A stretch of DNA of 64,000 bases from Nonomuraea angiospora (GTDB lineage Bacteria; Actinomycetota; Actinomycetes; Streptosporangiales; Streptosporangiaceae), in the NCBI RefSeq assembly GCF_014873145.1, contig NZ_JADBEK010000001.1:8122001-8186000 (forward strand), given 5' to 3'. How positions within the stretch are numbered: position 1 is the stretch's first letter; each line of letters opens with the position of its first letter. A model generated the notes under the pieces. The model saw only the letters and a list, made by a program, of their open reading frames with translations. It did no database searches and had not been told where the DNA came from. This document shows, piece after piece, positions 34,228 through 42,484 of the stretch. A program made the translations under genes and the position numbers.

Positions 34228-36770
34228 GCCGGGGCCGCCTGCGGGTCTACCTCGGGGCGGCGCCCGGGGTCGGCAAGACGTACGCGATGCTCAGCGAGGG
34301 CCGTCGCGGCATGGAGCGCGGCCGGGACGTGGTCGTGGGCTTCGTCGAGACCCACGGCCGCGCCCGGACCGCGGCCCTGCTGGACGGCATGGAGGTGATC
34401 CCGCGCCGGACGATGACGCACCGGGGCGCGACGTTCACCGAGCTCGACGCCGACGCGGTGATCGCCCGCGCCCCCAAGGCGGCGCTGATCGACGAGCTGG
34501 CCCACACCAACGTGCCCGGCTCGAAGAACGTCAAGCGCTGGCAGGACATCGACGACATCCTGGACGCCGGGATCGACGTCATCTCGACGGTCAACATCCA
34601 GCACCTGGAGTCCGTCAACGATGTCGTCCAGGAGATCACCGGCGTCCCGCAGCGCGAGACCGTCCCCGACGAGGTGGTGCGCCGCGCCGACCAGGTCGAG
34701 CTGGTCGACATGTCACCGGAGGCGCTGCGCCGCCGCATGGCCCACGGCAACGTCTACGCCCCCGCCAAGGTCGACGCCGCGCTGTCGAACTACTTCCGCG
34801 TCGGCAACCTCACCGCCCTGCGCGAACTGGCCCTGCTGTGGGTCGCAGGGAAGGTCGACGACCAGCTCGACCGCTACCGCGCCGAGCACGGCATCGCCAC
34901 CACCTGGGAGGCGCGCGAGCGGGTCGTGGTGGCCCTGACCGGCGGCCCCGAGGGCGACACGCTGGTACGCCGGGCGGCCCGCATCGCCGCCCGCACCAAG
35001 GGCGCCGACCTGCTGGCCGTCCACGTCACCAGCGCCGACGGGCTGACCGGGGCCGATCCGGCCGGGCTGGCCCGCCAGCGGACGCTGGTCGAGAGCATGG
35101 GCGGCACCTACCACCAGGTCGTCGGCGACGACATCCCCCAGGCGCTGCTCGACTTCGCCCGCGGCGTCAACGCCACGCAGCTGGTCCTCGGAGCGTCCAG
35201 GAGAGGCCGCTTCGCGCAGATCTTCTCCCGGGGCGTCGGCGTGGAGACCACGGCGCGGTCGGGCTCCATCGACGTCCACATGATCACGCACGACGAGGCC
35301 AAGAAGGGCCGCCGCCGGCCCGCGCGCACGCGGGCCGCGCTCACCAGGAAGCGCCGCCTGACCGGCTGGGCGCTGGCGGTCGCCGGGATGCCGCTGCTGA
35401 CGGCCCTGCTCGCGCCGTTCAGGGACGTGCTGTCGCTGCCCAGCGAGATCCTGTTCTTCCTCTGCCTGACCGTCGGGGTCGCGCTGGCCGGTGGCATGTG
35501 GCCGGCCATCACCGCCGCCATCGGGGGATCGCTGCTGCTCAACTGGTATTTCACGCCGCCGATCGGCGAGTTCACCATCAACGATCCGGAGAACCTGTTC
35601 GCGCTGGTCGTGTTCGTGCTGGTCGCGGTGGCGGTCAGCTCGATCGTGGACCTCGCCGCCCGCCGTACCAGGCAGGCCGCCCGCGCGAGCGCGGACGCCG
35701 AGCTGCTGGCCACGCTGGCCGGGCACGTGCTGCGCGGCGAGGCCGCGGTGCCGTCCCTGATGGAACGGATGCGCGAGACGTTCGGCTTCACCTCGGTGAC
35801 CCTGCTGGAACGCCGGCCCGGCGCCGGCCGCACGCCGGACCACCGGTCTGACCCGGACGCCTGGCGGATCGTGGCCACCTCCGGCGGCGCCCCGCCCACC
35901 TGCCCGGGACAGTCGGACACCGACGTGGTCATCGACGACGACATGATCCTGGCTGCCAGGGGCGGGCCGATGGACGCCGCCGACCGTACGGTGCTGGAGT
36001 CGTTCGCCGCGGAGGCCGCCGTCGCGCTGCGGCAGGAGCGCCTGCAGGAGGCGGCGGAGCGGGCCCGCCCGCTGGCCGAGGCCGACCGGATGCGCACGGC
36101 GCTGCTCGCCGCCGTCAGCCATGACCTGCGTACGCCGCTCGCCTCGGCCAAGGCGGCCGTGGAGAGCCTGGGCAACACCGACGTGGACTGGAGCGACCAC
36201 GACCGGGCCGAGCTGGTCGACACCGCGAAGGAGTCGCTGGACAAGCTGGACCGCCTGGTGGCGAACCTGCTGGACATGAGCCGCCTGCAGGCCGGCGTGC
36301 TCGGCCTGACCCCGGAGCCGGTCGCGCTGGAGGAGGTCGTCCCCCGCGCGGTCGACGACCTCGGCCCGGTGCGCGACCGCATCGAGGGGGACGTCTCCAT
36401 CGAGCTGCCGGAGATCGTCGCCGACCCCGCCCTGCTCGAACGCGTCCTGGTCAACCTCATGTCGAACGCGGTCCGCTACAGCCCGCCGGACGAGCCGGTG
36501 CTGGTCACCGCGAGCCGGCACGGGGAGCACGTCGAGATCCGCGTCATCGACCGCGGCCCCGGCATCCCGCCCGAGGCGCACGACCGCGTCTTCCAGCCGT
36601 TCCAGCGGCTCGGCGACCGCGACAACCACTCGGGCGTCGGCCTCGGGCTGGCGCTCTCGCGCGGCCTGGCCGAGGCGATGGGCGGCACCCTCGTACCGGA
36701 AGAGACACCAGGGGGAGGTCTCACCATGATCCTGACCATGCCCGTCTCGTCGCGGGCGGTGCCGGCGTGA
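34224..36770 (+). CDS. kdpD: Potassium sensor histidine kinase KdpD
   Basis: An 848-residue sensor with all domains: N-terminal KdpD domain with Walker A GAAPGVGKT (about 11-19), a universal-stress-protein-like domain (about 230-360), four membrane helices (DUF4118, about 375-480, including N-W-Y-F-T-P-P), a GAF-like region, and the kinase. The phospho-acceptor is H633 in A-V-S-H-D-L-R-T-P-L; the N-box is N-L-M-S-N-A-V-R and the G-box G-V-G-L-G-L. It controls kdp with KdpE in response to low K+ or osmotic stress. The stop is overlapped by the kdpE start (GTGA). Confidence 0.96.
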   Translation: MSRGRLRVYLGAAPGVGKTYAMLSEGRRGMERGRDVVVGFVETHGRARTAALLDGMEVIPRRTMTHRGATFTELDADAVIARAPKAALIDELAHTNVPGSKNVKRWQDIDDILDAGIDVISTVNIQHLESVNDVVQEITGVPQRETVPDEVVRRADQVELVDMSPEALRRRMAHGNVYAPAKVDAALSNYFRVGNLTALRELALLWVAGKVDDQLDRYRAEHGIATTWEARERVVVALTGGPEGDTLVRRAARIAARTKGADLLAVHVTSADGLTGADPAGLARQRTLVESMGGTYHQVVGDDIPQALLDFARGVNATQLVLGASRRGRFAQIFSRGVGVETTARSGSIDVHMITHDEAKKGRRRPARTRAALTRKRRLTGWALAVAGMPLLTALLAPFRDVLSLPSEILFFLCLTVGVALAGGMWPAITAAIGGSLLLNWYFTPPIGEFTINDPENLFALVVFVLVAVAVSSIVDLAARRTRQAARASADAELLATLAGHVLRGEAAVPSLMERMRETFGFTSVTLLERRPGAGRTPDHRSDPDAWRIVATSGGAPPTCPGQSDTDVVIDDDMILAARGGPMDAADRTVLESFAAEAAVALRQERLQEAAERARPLAEADRMRTALLAAVSHDLRTPLASAKAAVESLGNTDVDWSDHDRAELVDTAKESLDKLDRLVANLLDMSRLQAGVLGLTPEPVALEEVVPRAVDDLGPVRDRIEGDVSIELPEIVADPALLERVLVNLMSNAVRYSPPDEPVLVTASRHGEHVEIRVIDRGPGIPPEAHDRVFQPFQRLGDRDNHSGVGLGLALSRGLAEAMGGTLVPEETPGGGLTMILTMPVSSRAVPA

Positions 36771-37435
36771 CCCGCATCCTCGTCGTCGACGACGAGCCCC
36801 AGATCCTGCGCGCGCTGCGCATCAACCTCGTCGCCCGCCACTACGACGTGGACGTCGCCGCCGACGGCGCCGCGGCCCTGCGCGCGGCCGTCGACCTGCC
36901 GCCGGACCTGGTCATCCTCGACCTGGGCCTGCCCGACCTGGACGGTGTCGACGTCATCCACGGCCTGCGCGGCTGGACCGCCATCCCGATCATCGTGCTG
37001 TCCGGGCGGGCCGGCAACCAGGACAAGATCGAGGCCCTGGACGCGGGCGCCGACGACTACGTCACCAAGCCCTTCGGCATCGACGAGCTGCTGGCCAGGG
37101 TGCGCGCCGTCACCCGCCGCACGGCCATCCAGGAGGCGGAGCCGGCCCTCATCCAGCTCGGCGACCACGTGGTCGACCTGGCCGGCAAGACCGTCACCGG
37201 CGACGTGCGCCTGACCCCGACCGAGTGGCAGATCCTGGAGATGCTGCTGCGCCATCCCGGCAAGCTGATCAGCCAGCGGCACATCCTCACCGAGGTGTGG
37301 GGCGCCAAGTTCGTCAAGGAGACGCAGTACCTGCGCCAGTACATGGCCCAGCTGCGCCGCAAGCTCGAACGCGACCCGGCCCACCCCGCCCACCTGATCA
37401 CCGAGCCCGGGATGGGCTACCGCTTCGTGCCGTGA
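36767..37435 (+). CDS. kdpE: KDP operon response regulator KdpE
   Basis: A 222-residue OmpR/PhoB-family regulator. The receiver has D8, D9 and phospho-acceptor D52 (I-L-D-L-G-L-P), then K104 in V-T-K-P-F. The C-terminal winged helix spans about 125-222 and contains the KdpE-typical E-T-Q-Y-L-R-Q-Y-M-A-Q-L-R-R-K-L-E. GTG start overlapping kdpD. It is the last gene of the kdpF-A-B-C-D-E operon. Confidence 0.96.
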   Translation: MTRILVVDDEPQILRALRINLVARHYDVDVAADGAAALRAAVDLPPDLVILDLGLPDLDGVDVIHGLRGWTAIPIIVLSGRAGNQDKIEALDAGADDYVTKPFGIDELLARVRAVTRRTAIQEAEPALIQLGDHVVDLAGKTVTGDVRLTPTEWQILEMLLRHPGKLISQRHILTEVWGAKFVKETQYLRQYMAQLRRKLERDPAHPAHLITEPGMGYRFVP

Positions 37436-37560
37436 CCTCGACTGGCGCGGTGGTGTCAACGGGGCGTCAGGCGTGCGTCTGGAATGCGTATCGGTCGAGC
37501 AATGTCGCCGGTGGCGGTTCTAGCGTCTGCTGCGTACGACTTCTCGCTGGAAGGAAGCAG

Positions 37561-37821
37561 ATGTCAGAGCCCCGATTGTTCGTCCCCGTCAGGGTGGGCA
37601 CGTGTGCCTCGGCCCTGCGGCTGTTCCGCACGGCCTCGGGCAGGCGGACGGCGGTCGCGTTCACCTCGGCGCTCAAGCTGGCCGACGTCCTCGGGGTGGA
37701 GCAGCCGTCGGTGCTGCTCACGGTGCCGGCGCTGCGCTCCATGATCGCCGGGCTCGACGTCATCGGCCTCCTCATCGACCCGGCGGGCACGATGGCCGGG
37801 CCCGCGAAGCACGTGGCCTGA
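37561..37821 (+). CDS. SAV_915 family protein
   Basis: An 86-residue protein starting M-S-E-P-R-L-F-V-P-V-R-V-G, with R-T-A-V-A-F-T-S-A-L-K-L in the middle. This matches the small SAV_915-type family of Streptomyces and relatives, of unknown role. GGAAGGAAGCAG lies directly before the ATG. It stands alone between kdpE and a terminator. Confidence 0.7.
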   Translation: MSEPRLFVPVRVGTCASALRLFRTASGRRTAVAFTSALKLADVLGVEQPSVLLTVPALRSMIAGLDVIGLLIDPAGTMAGPAKHVA

Positions 37822-37895
37822 CCGGTCGCCGCACCGCGTGAACAACGCGTCGACGGCTGTGGTCAGCGCGAAGTAATGCCGGAGTAGATCTCGCC

Positions 37896-37917
37896 CCCGC
37901 GGGCCCGGGCGGGTTTT
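37896..37917 (+). terminator. Rho-independent-type terminator after the SAV_915 gene
   Basis: CCCGC-GGGCCCGG-GCGGG followed by TTTT; a rare case of a classical stem plus U tract in this GC-rich region. Confidence 0.65.
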
Positions 37918-37947
37918 ATGAAATTGCTGCCACAGAGAGGATGGTCG

Positions 37948-38367
37948 ATGCGCGGGCGTCCTGTGGAGATGCTGCTTCCCGCCGGGTTCGTGTGGGCGGT
38001 CGGCGCTTGCGTCGTCGCCGCGCTGGCTTTCTCCGAGGCAGCGGCACGCATCATCGTCATGGCGGTGGCGGTCGCTGTGTTCGGCGCCTGGGCGCGGCGC
38101 TATTTCGCCGCGCTGGCGACGGGCGCGATGTCGTGGTGTTTCGCAACGGGCTTTCTGGCGCATCCCCAAGGCCAACTGGCCTTCGGCGCCGACGACCTGC
38201 TCCGGCTGGCCGCGTTCACCGCCGTGGCGCTCGTGGGCTGCGCCTGGGGGTACGTGCGCGGTGCCCGCCGCCGGCATCGCCTGATGCGGGCGGACCCGCG
38301 CCGTGCCCCCGTGATGCTCGGGCGATTACACGGGCGTCCCGAGGAGCTGCCGCACGAGGCGCAGTGA
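37948..38367 (+). CDS. Small membrane protein resembling the KdpD membrane domain (DUF4118-like)
   Basis: A 139-residue protein with about four membrane helices (roughly 7-27, 30-47, 51-66, 84-102) and a basic tail. The stretch S-W-C-F-A-T-G-F-L-A-H-P-Q-G-Q-L-A-F-G-A-D-D-L-L has the shape of the N-W-Y-F-T-P-P ... D-P-E-N-L segment in KdpD. It may be a free-standing copy of that sensor domain, close to kdp but in its own unit. AGAGGA before ATG 37948 and the terminator ending at 37917 argue against ATG 37918. Confidence 0.55.
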   Translation: MRGRPVEMLLPAGFVWAVGACVVAALAFSEAAARIIVMAVAVAVFGAWARRYFAALATGAMSWCFATGFLAHPQGQLAFGADDLLRLAAFTAVALVGCAWGYVRGARRRHRLMRADPRRAPVMLGRLHGRPEELPHEAQ

Positions 38368-38371
38368 TGGT

Positions 38372-38612
38372 TCAGACCTTCTCGATCAGGTCCTGGATGC
38401 CCTGGAGGACGGCGTCGGCCCCTTCGACGTGGATCCAGCCGTGCGAGGCGTTCTCCAGGACGCGGTTCTCGCCGCGGGAGACCGAGGCGGCCAGATCGGT
38501 GCAAATGGCGCGCTTGGCCTCGTTCTGCCGGCGCAGCATCTCGGCCGGCAGGTACAGCTCCTGGCCCGGGTCGATGCCCTGGGCGGTGGGCCTTACCGGG
38601 CCTCGCTACGGC
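38372..38612 (-). pseudogene. 3' remnant of an alpha/beta-fold hydrolase gene
   Basis: On the minus strand the frame reads G-I-D-P-G-Q-E-L-Y-L-P-A-E-M ... N-A-S-H-G-W-I-H-V-E-G-A-D-A-V before a normal stop at 38372-38374. This is the C-terminal end of an alpha/beta hydrolase with its catalytic His in S-H-G-W. Upstream the frame runs into an in-frame TAG and there is no start or nucleophile elbow, so only about 75 codons survive. The fragment abuts the ArsR-rhodanese stop. Confidence 0.7.
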
Positions 38613-38623
38613 CTTATCGCGCT

Positions 38624-39253
38624 TCACCGCTGTTGCCAGCCCAGGTAGCCGCCGTCGAGGGGGTGGGCCGCGTGGCCGTGCTCGCGCAGGACGCGGACGG
38701 CCTCCGAGGACACCGCGCAGTACGGCCCGCCGCAGTACGCCACGATCTGCCTCTCCCCGGGCAGCTCGTCCAGGCGTTCGCGCAGCTCGGCCATGGGCAG
38801 GGAGATCGCCCCCGGCACGTGCCCGGCCGCGTAGTCGGCGGCCGGGCGCACGTCCACGACCAGCGTCCCGGGATCGGCCAGGCGGGAGGCCAGCTCGTCG
38901 GCGGTCACACCCTCAAGGGGCCCGAGCCGCGCCCGTACGGCGTCGCGCAGCTCGGCCAGCCGCTCCTCCGCGAACCCCCGCAGCTCCGCCAGGAACCGCG
39001 ACACCCGCTCGTCCGCCAGCCGGTAGTAGACCCGCTGGCCCTCCTTCCTGCTGGTCACCAGGTGGACGGCCCGAAGCTGCTGGAGCTGGGCGGAGGTGTT
39101 CTTGAGCGGCACCCCCGCCGCCTGGGCCAGCTCCTCGACCGTGTGCTCGCGCTGGCCGAGCACGTCCAGCAGGCGCAGCCGCACCGGGCTGGCCAGGGCC
39201 TTGCCGATGCGGGCCAGCTGCTGGTAGATCGGCTCCTCCGGGGACTCGGACAT
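38624..39253 (-). CDS. ArsR-type regulator fused to a rhodanese domain
   Basis: A 209-residue fusion. Residues about 10-95 form an ArsR winged helix (L-A-S-P-V-R-L-R-L-L-D-V-L-G ... L-K-N-T-S-A-Q-L-Q-Q-L-R). Residues about 115-205 form a rhodanese domain (V-V-D-V-R-P-A-A-D-Y, G-H-V-P-G-A) whose loop Y-C-G-G-P-Y-C carries the catalytic Cys. Such fusions are thought to sense sulfane sulfur or thiol stress. The ATG shares a base with the stop of the cupin gene (TGATG). The operon is preceded by a strong palindrome. Confidence 0.87.
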   Translation of the reverse strand: MSESPEEPIYQQLARIGKALASPVRLRLLDVLGQREHTVEELAQAAGVPLKNTSAQLQQLRAVHLVTSRKEGQRVYYRLADERVSRFLAELRGFAEERLAELRDAVRARLGPLEGVTADELASRLADPGTLVVDVRPAADYAAGHVPGAISLPMAELRERLDELPGERQIVAYCGGPYCAVSSEAVRVLREHGHAAHPLDGGYLGWQQR

Positions 39254-39744
39254 CAGACCATGTACTGGTCGTGACGCAGGAACAGCTCGGTCCACTCCTC
39301 GGGGCCGAGCTGCCGCCCGGTGTTGGAGATGTCGGCGAGCTCCTCGAAGTACGCCTCGCGGGGCGCGCCCGGGGTGAAGAGGATCAGCATCGAGGCAGGC
39401 TCGCCCGACTCGTTGCGGAAGGCGTGCACACCGCCCTCGGGGACGAACAGGAAGTCGCCGGGCCTCCCCTCGGCCCACTTCTCGCCGTTGAAGAGCCGGA
39501 TGGTGCCGGACAGCACGTAGAACGATTCGGTCATCGTGCGGTGGAAGTGCGCGCCGGGACCGGACGGGCGCGGGCCCATCTCCCACCGGTACAGGCCGAA
39601 CGCGCCGTTCGTCGAGCCGCCCGTGCCGAGGTAGTGCACCTGCGTGCCGCTGGCCATCGACAGGTCGGTCGGGGTGTCCGCCGTGCGCAGGACGCCACTG
39701 TGCTCGCCGGCCTCTGCCAGGTAACGGGGCTCGGGGTAGGACAT
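39253..39744 (-). CDS. Cupin domain protein
   Basis: A 163-residue single-domain cupin. Motif 1 reads G-A-H-F-H-R-T-M-T-E-S-F-Y-V-L-S-G near 65-81 (metal His and Glu), motif 2 P-G-D-F-L-F-V-P-E-G-G-V-H near 92-104. This is the cysteine-dioxygenase-like/quercetinase-like fold. AAGGAG five bases before ATG 39744 supports the start. It is co-transcribed with the ArsR-rhodanese regulator, so a role in thiol or sulfur detoxification is plausible. Confidence 0.8.
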   Translation of the reverse strand: MSYPEPRYLAEAGEHSGVLRTADTPTDLSMASGTQVHYLGTGGSTNGAFGLYRWEMGPRPSGPGAHFHRTMTESFYVLSGTIRLFNGEKWAEGRPGDFLFVPEGGVHAFRNESGEPASMLILFTPGAPREAYFEELADISNTGRQLGPEEWTELFLRHDQYMV

Positions 39745-39760
39745 GACCACTCCTTCTCAC

Positions 39761-39780
39761 ATTCTAAGGAATTTTAGAAT
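39761..39780. promoter_or_regulatory. Operator palindrome of the cupin/ArsR-rhodanese operon
   Basis: ATTCTAA-GGAATT-TTAGAAT is a perfect 7-bp inverted repeat in an AT-rich island, directly upstream of the cupin ribosome-binding site. Its size and place fit an ArsR-family autoregulatory operator. Minus-strand -10-like TATATT overlaps its edge. Confidence 0.75.
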
Positions 39781-39886
39781 ATATCCCTCCTCCCGGCCGG
39801 CCGGATCACGATTTGGCGAAGCGCGCCGCGTCTCAGCGATCACGATCACTAGGTTCTGACCGAGCGCGAGGAGAGGAGCAGCGCCG

Positions 39887-42142
39887 ATGCCGCTCGATCT
39901 CACCGCACTGCACGAGGCGGAGCTCCTGCGCGGCGCGCTCCGCGGGCCCTGGCCACCGGCCGTCCTGCGCGCTTGCCGCCGGGCGCTCCCGCGGCTCCTC
40001 GCTCTCCCCGGTCCCGAACGGCTCGAGTTCCTGCGCGCGACCGCCGCGGCCGAGGAGCCGGAGGCCCTGGCGGCACTGGCTGAGGCAGGGCCGGGCATCT
40101 GGGCCCTGGCGTGGGAGACCGGCGAGCGGCCCACGGCCTTCCACGTGTGCCCGGCCCGGCACGACGGCCCGGTCCGGGCGGTGGCGGTGGGCGAGTTCGG
40201 GGGCCGTACGTTCGTGGCCAGCGGCGGCGACGATCATGTGGTACGGCTGCGCGACGCGTTCGACCAGTCGGGGCCCGATCTGGAGGGCCTCACGGCGAGC
40301 GTCCGCGCCTTGGCGTTCGGCGTGGTGGACGGCCGCCCGCTGCTGGCCGGCGGCGATCACGACGGCACCATCCGTACCTGGGACCCGCTCACCGGAGCGC
40401 GCGGGTTCGCCCGCGAGACGGCCGCGGGCCACCCGTCGGCCCTGGCCTTCGTCGCGGCCGAGGGCGGGCGGGTGCTGCTCGCCGTGGCGATCGGCTACGA
40501 CGATGACGAGATCCTGGCCGCCGACCATGACGGGCGCGTCGACCTGCTGGACCCGGTCACCGGCGAGCTCGTACGTGAGCTGCGTGCGGAGTGGGACGAA
40601 ACGGTGCTCGACCTCGCGGTGGCGAAGCTGGGCGAGCGGGCGGTGCTGGCCTCTCTGGGCTACGACGCGCTGTACGTGTGGGACCCGGCCACCGGCGAGC
40701 GGCTGGGCAGCGCCGGACTGAGCGAGGTCTGGCCGGACCTGGAGAACGAGGGGTTCGCTCCGCCCCTGCTCGTGGGCCAGTGGAACGGGCGGCCCGAGAT
40801 CGGGGTGGTGGTCCGGATCGAACACCCGCCGGACTACACGGTGCAGAGCCGCGAGGCCGTCTACCTGAACCTGCAGAACCTCGCCGACCGGGCCCGCGGC
40901 CGGGGGTTCGACCGCGACCAGGGTCCGGTGGCCATGACCACCCATGCCGGGCAGAACGTGATGCTCGTGGCGAACCACACCGACACCGGCCGGGCCTGGG
41001 AACGGCCCGCGCAGGCCGTGATCACGTACCTGGGCGGCAGGACGGACGTCTACCTGGACGCCGACACCCGCCTGATCACGTCCGCCGCGTTCGGGAGCCT
41101 GGAGGGCGGCCTCTGCCTGGCCACGGCCGGGCTCGACGGGACGGTCCAGCTCTGGGACGCGCGGACGCCGCACGAGCACCGGCGGATCGGCTACGGCGGC
41201 TCGGGGCTGGCGCTGTTCACCACGGCGCAGGGCGCGCCCGCCCTGGCCGTCGGCACGCACAGTGACACCGTGCTCGTCGTGGACGCGGCGAGCGGAGAGA
41301 AGATCGGCTCGGTGGGCTGCCGCCAGAGCGGCCGCGGCCACGACTGCGACCTCTCGCCGTACGACCACTGCTGCCGCGGGCTCGCGGCCGGGAACGTGGC
41401 CGGTCGGCCGTACCTCGCGAGCAGCGGCTGCGCCGCCTACGGCACCATGCTGTGGCAGCCGCTGAGCAAGATCCGCGGGATCGCGCGCAAGGACGACGCC
41501 ACGGGCGGCCGGGTCACCTTCGGCACCCTCGACCACTCCTCACCCACCGCCCTCGCCTTCGGCGAGGCCGACGGCCGCGTGCTGCTCGCGGCCGGAGCCG
41601 AGGTGTGGGACCCGGTCACGCAGGAACGCGTGGCCAGGCTGCCCAGGTGGGGGTTCGCGCTGAGCGAGAGCGCCTTCGGCCGGGCCGGGGACCGGCCGGT
41701 GCTGGCCACCCGGCGCGACAACGAGGTGGATCTCTGGCACCCGCTGACCGGCCGCCACCTCCAGGTGCTCGACGTGGACGACACCGGCGAGGGGCTGGCC
41801 ATGGGCCGCATCGCCGACCGCGACGTGCTCGCCGTCGGCAGCGGGAAGTACGTACACCTGTGGGACACCGCCGCCTGGGAACGCCGCGAGTGGATACCGC
41901 ACACCTCGACCGTCACCTGCCTGAGCCTGATCGAGCACGGGGACCGGGCCCTGCTGGTGACCGGGACCGAGGACGGCACGGTGACCCTCTGGGACCCCGT
42001 CTCCCAGCGCCGCCTCGCCGTCCTGGGCGCGTTCGCCCGCCCGGTCCGCTCGGTCGCCGCGACGACCGTCCGCGGGAGCCTGCACGTGTACGGCCAGTCC
42101 CACTACGGCCGCGTGCTCGCCTGGCGAGTCGACGCCCCCTAG
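39887..42142 (+). CDS. WD40-repeat-like protein
   Basis: A 751-residue beta-propeller protein. Blades recur with the pattern G-x-D-G-T-[IV]-x-[TL]-W-D-P (for example DGTIRTWDPLTG, DGTVQLWDAR, DGTVTLWDPVS), about 10-12 of them. An N-terminal region of about 85 residues is Leu/Ala/Arg-rich and helical. Around 475-495 is a Cys-containing stretch (G-C-R-Q-S-G-R-G-H-D-C ... H-C-C-R-G) that could bind metal. No signal peptide or enzyme domain is seen; it is presumably a cytosolic protein-interaction scaffold. Its 3' end overlaps the LRR remnant by 4 bases. Confidence 0.8.
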   Translation: MPLDLTALHEAELLRGALRGPWPPAVLRACRRALPRLLALPGPERLEFLRATAAAEEPEALAALAEAGPGIWALAWETGERPTAFHVCPARHDGPVRAVAVGEFGGRTFVASGGDDHVVRLRDAFDQSGPDLEGLTASVRALAFGVVDGRPLLAGGDHDGTIRTWDPLTGARGFARETAAGHPSALAFVAAEGGRVLLAVAIGYDDDEILAADHDGRVDLLDPVTGELVRELRAEWDETVLDLAVAKLGERAVLASLGYDALYVWDPATGERLGSAGLSEVWPDLENEGFAPPLLVGQWNGRPEIGVVVRIEHPPDYTVQSREAVYLNLQNLADRARGRGFDRDQGPVAMTTHAGQNVMLVANHTDTGRAWERPAQAVITYLGGRTDVYLDADTRLITSAAFGSLEGGLCLATAGLDGTVQLWDARTPHEHRRIGYGGSGLALFTTAQGAPALAVGTHSDTVLVVDAASGEKIGSVGCRQSGRGHDCDLSPYDHCCRGLAAGNVAGRPYLASSGCAAYGTMLWQPLSKIRGIARKDDATGGRVTFGTLDHSSPTALAFGEADGRVLLAAGAEVWDPVTQERVARLPRWGFALSESAFGRAGDRPVLATRRDNEVDLWHPLTGRHLQVLDVDDTGEGLAMGRIADRDVLAVGSGKYVHLWDTAAWERREWIPHTSTVTCLSLIEHGDRALLVTGTEDGTVTLWDPVSQRRLAVLGAFARPVRSVAATTVRGSLHVYGQSHYGRVLAWRVDAP

Positions 42143-42345
42143 CTCCCCTCTTCCTCCTCGACCAGGTGCAGCGCCCATTCCTGCACCTCGCCCAGGTTGT
42201 TGCCGGAGGCGTCCAGCTCCTCCAGCGAACTCAGGCCCGCCAGGCTTTCCGGCAGCTCCCACAACTCGTTGTCCGCGCCGAACCATTCGGGAACCACGGT
42301 GATGTGGTTGTCGCTCAGGTCGAGCACGTCGAGCGAGCCGAAGCT
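42139..42345 (-). pseudogene. 3' remnant of a leucine-rich-repeat protein gene
   Basis: The minus strand encodes about 67 residues with two LRR units: S-L-D-V-L-D-L-S-D-N-H-I-T-V-V-P and L-P-E-S-L-A-G-L-S-S-L-E-E-L-D-A-S-G-N-N-L, ending L-V-E-E-E-E-G-S. An ATG 16 codons upstream exists, but the residues between (A-R-H-E-Q-P-S-R-S-V) are unlike LRR and no ribosome-binding site is seen. It looks like the end of a longer gene whose 5' part is lost. Expression as an 83-residue protein cannot be excluded. Confidence 0.55.
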
Positions 42346-42484
42346 CCGGCGGCATCCTACAGATCTTGAAGGCTGTTCGTGCCGCGCCACGGCCGCTCAT
42401 GGCTGAGATCAGGCCATTACTGTCCGTGGGAATCGATGCCCTCCAAGACTTCCTGTCGATCTGACAAAAAGCTATGGTGTCCTC

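Noticed and set aside
37918..37947. Earlier ATG for the KdpD-domain-like protein
   Set aside because: It follows directly on a terminator U tract and lacks a ribosome-binding site; ATG 37948 has AGAGGA at good spacing.
42399..42464. 21-codon frame just before the NUDIX gene
   Set aside because: It reads M-A-E-I-R-P-L-L-S-V-G-I-D but has no ribosome-binding site and no known counterpart; probably chance.
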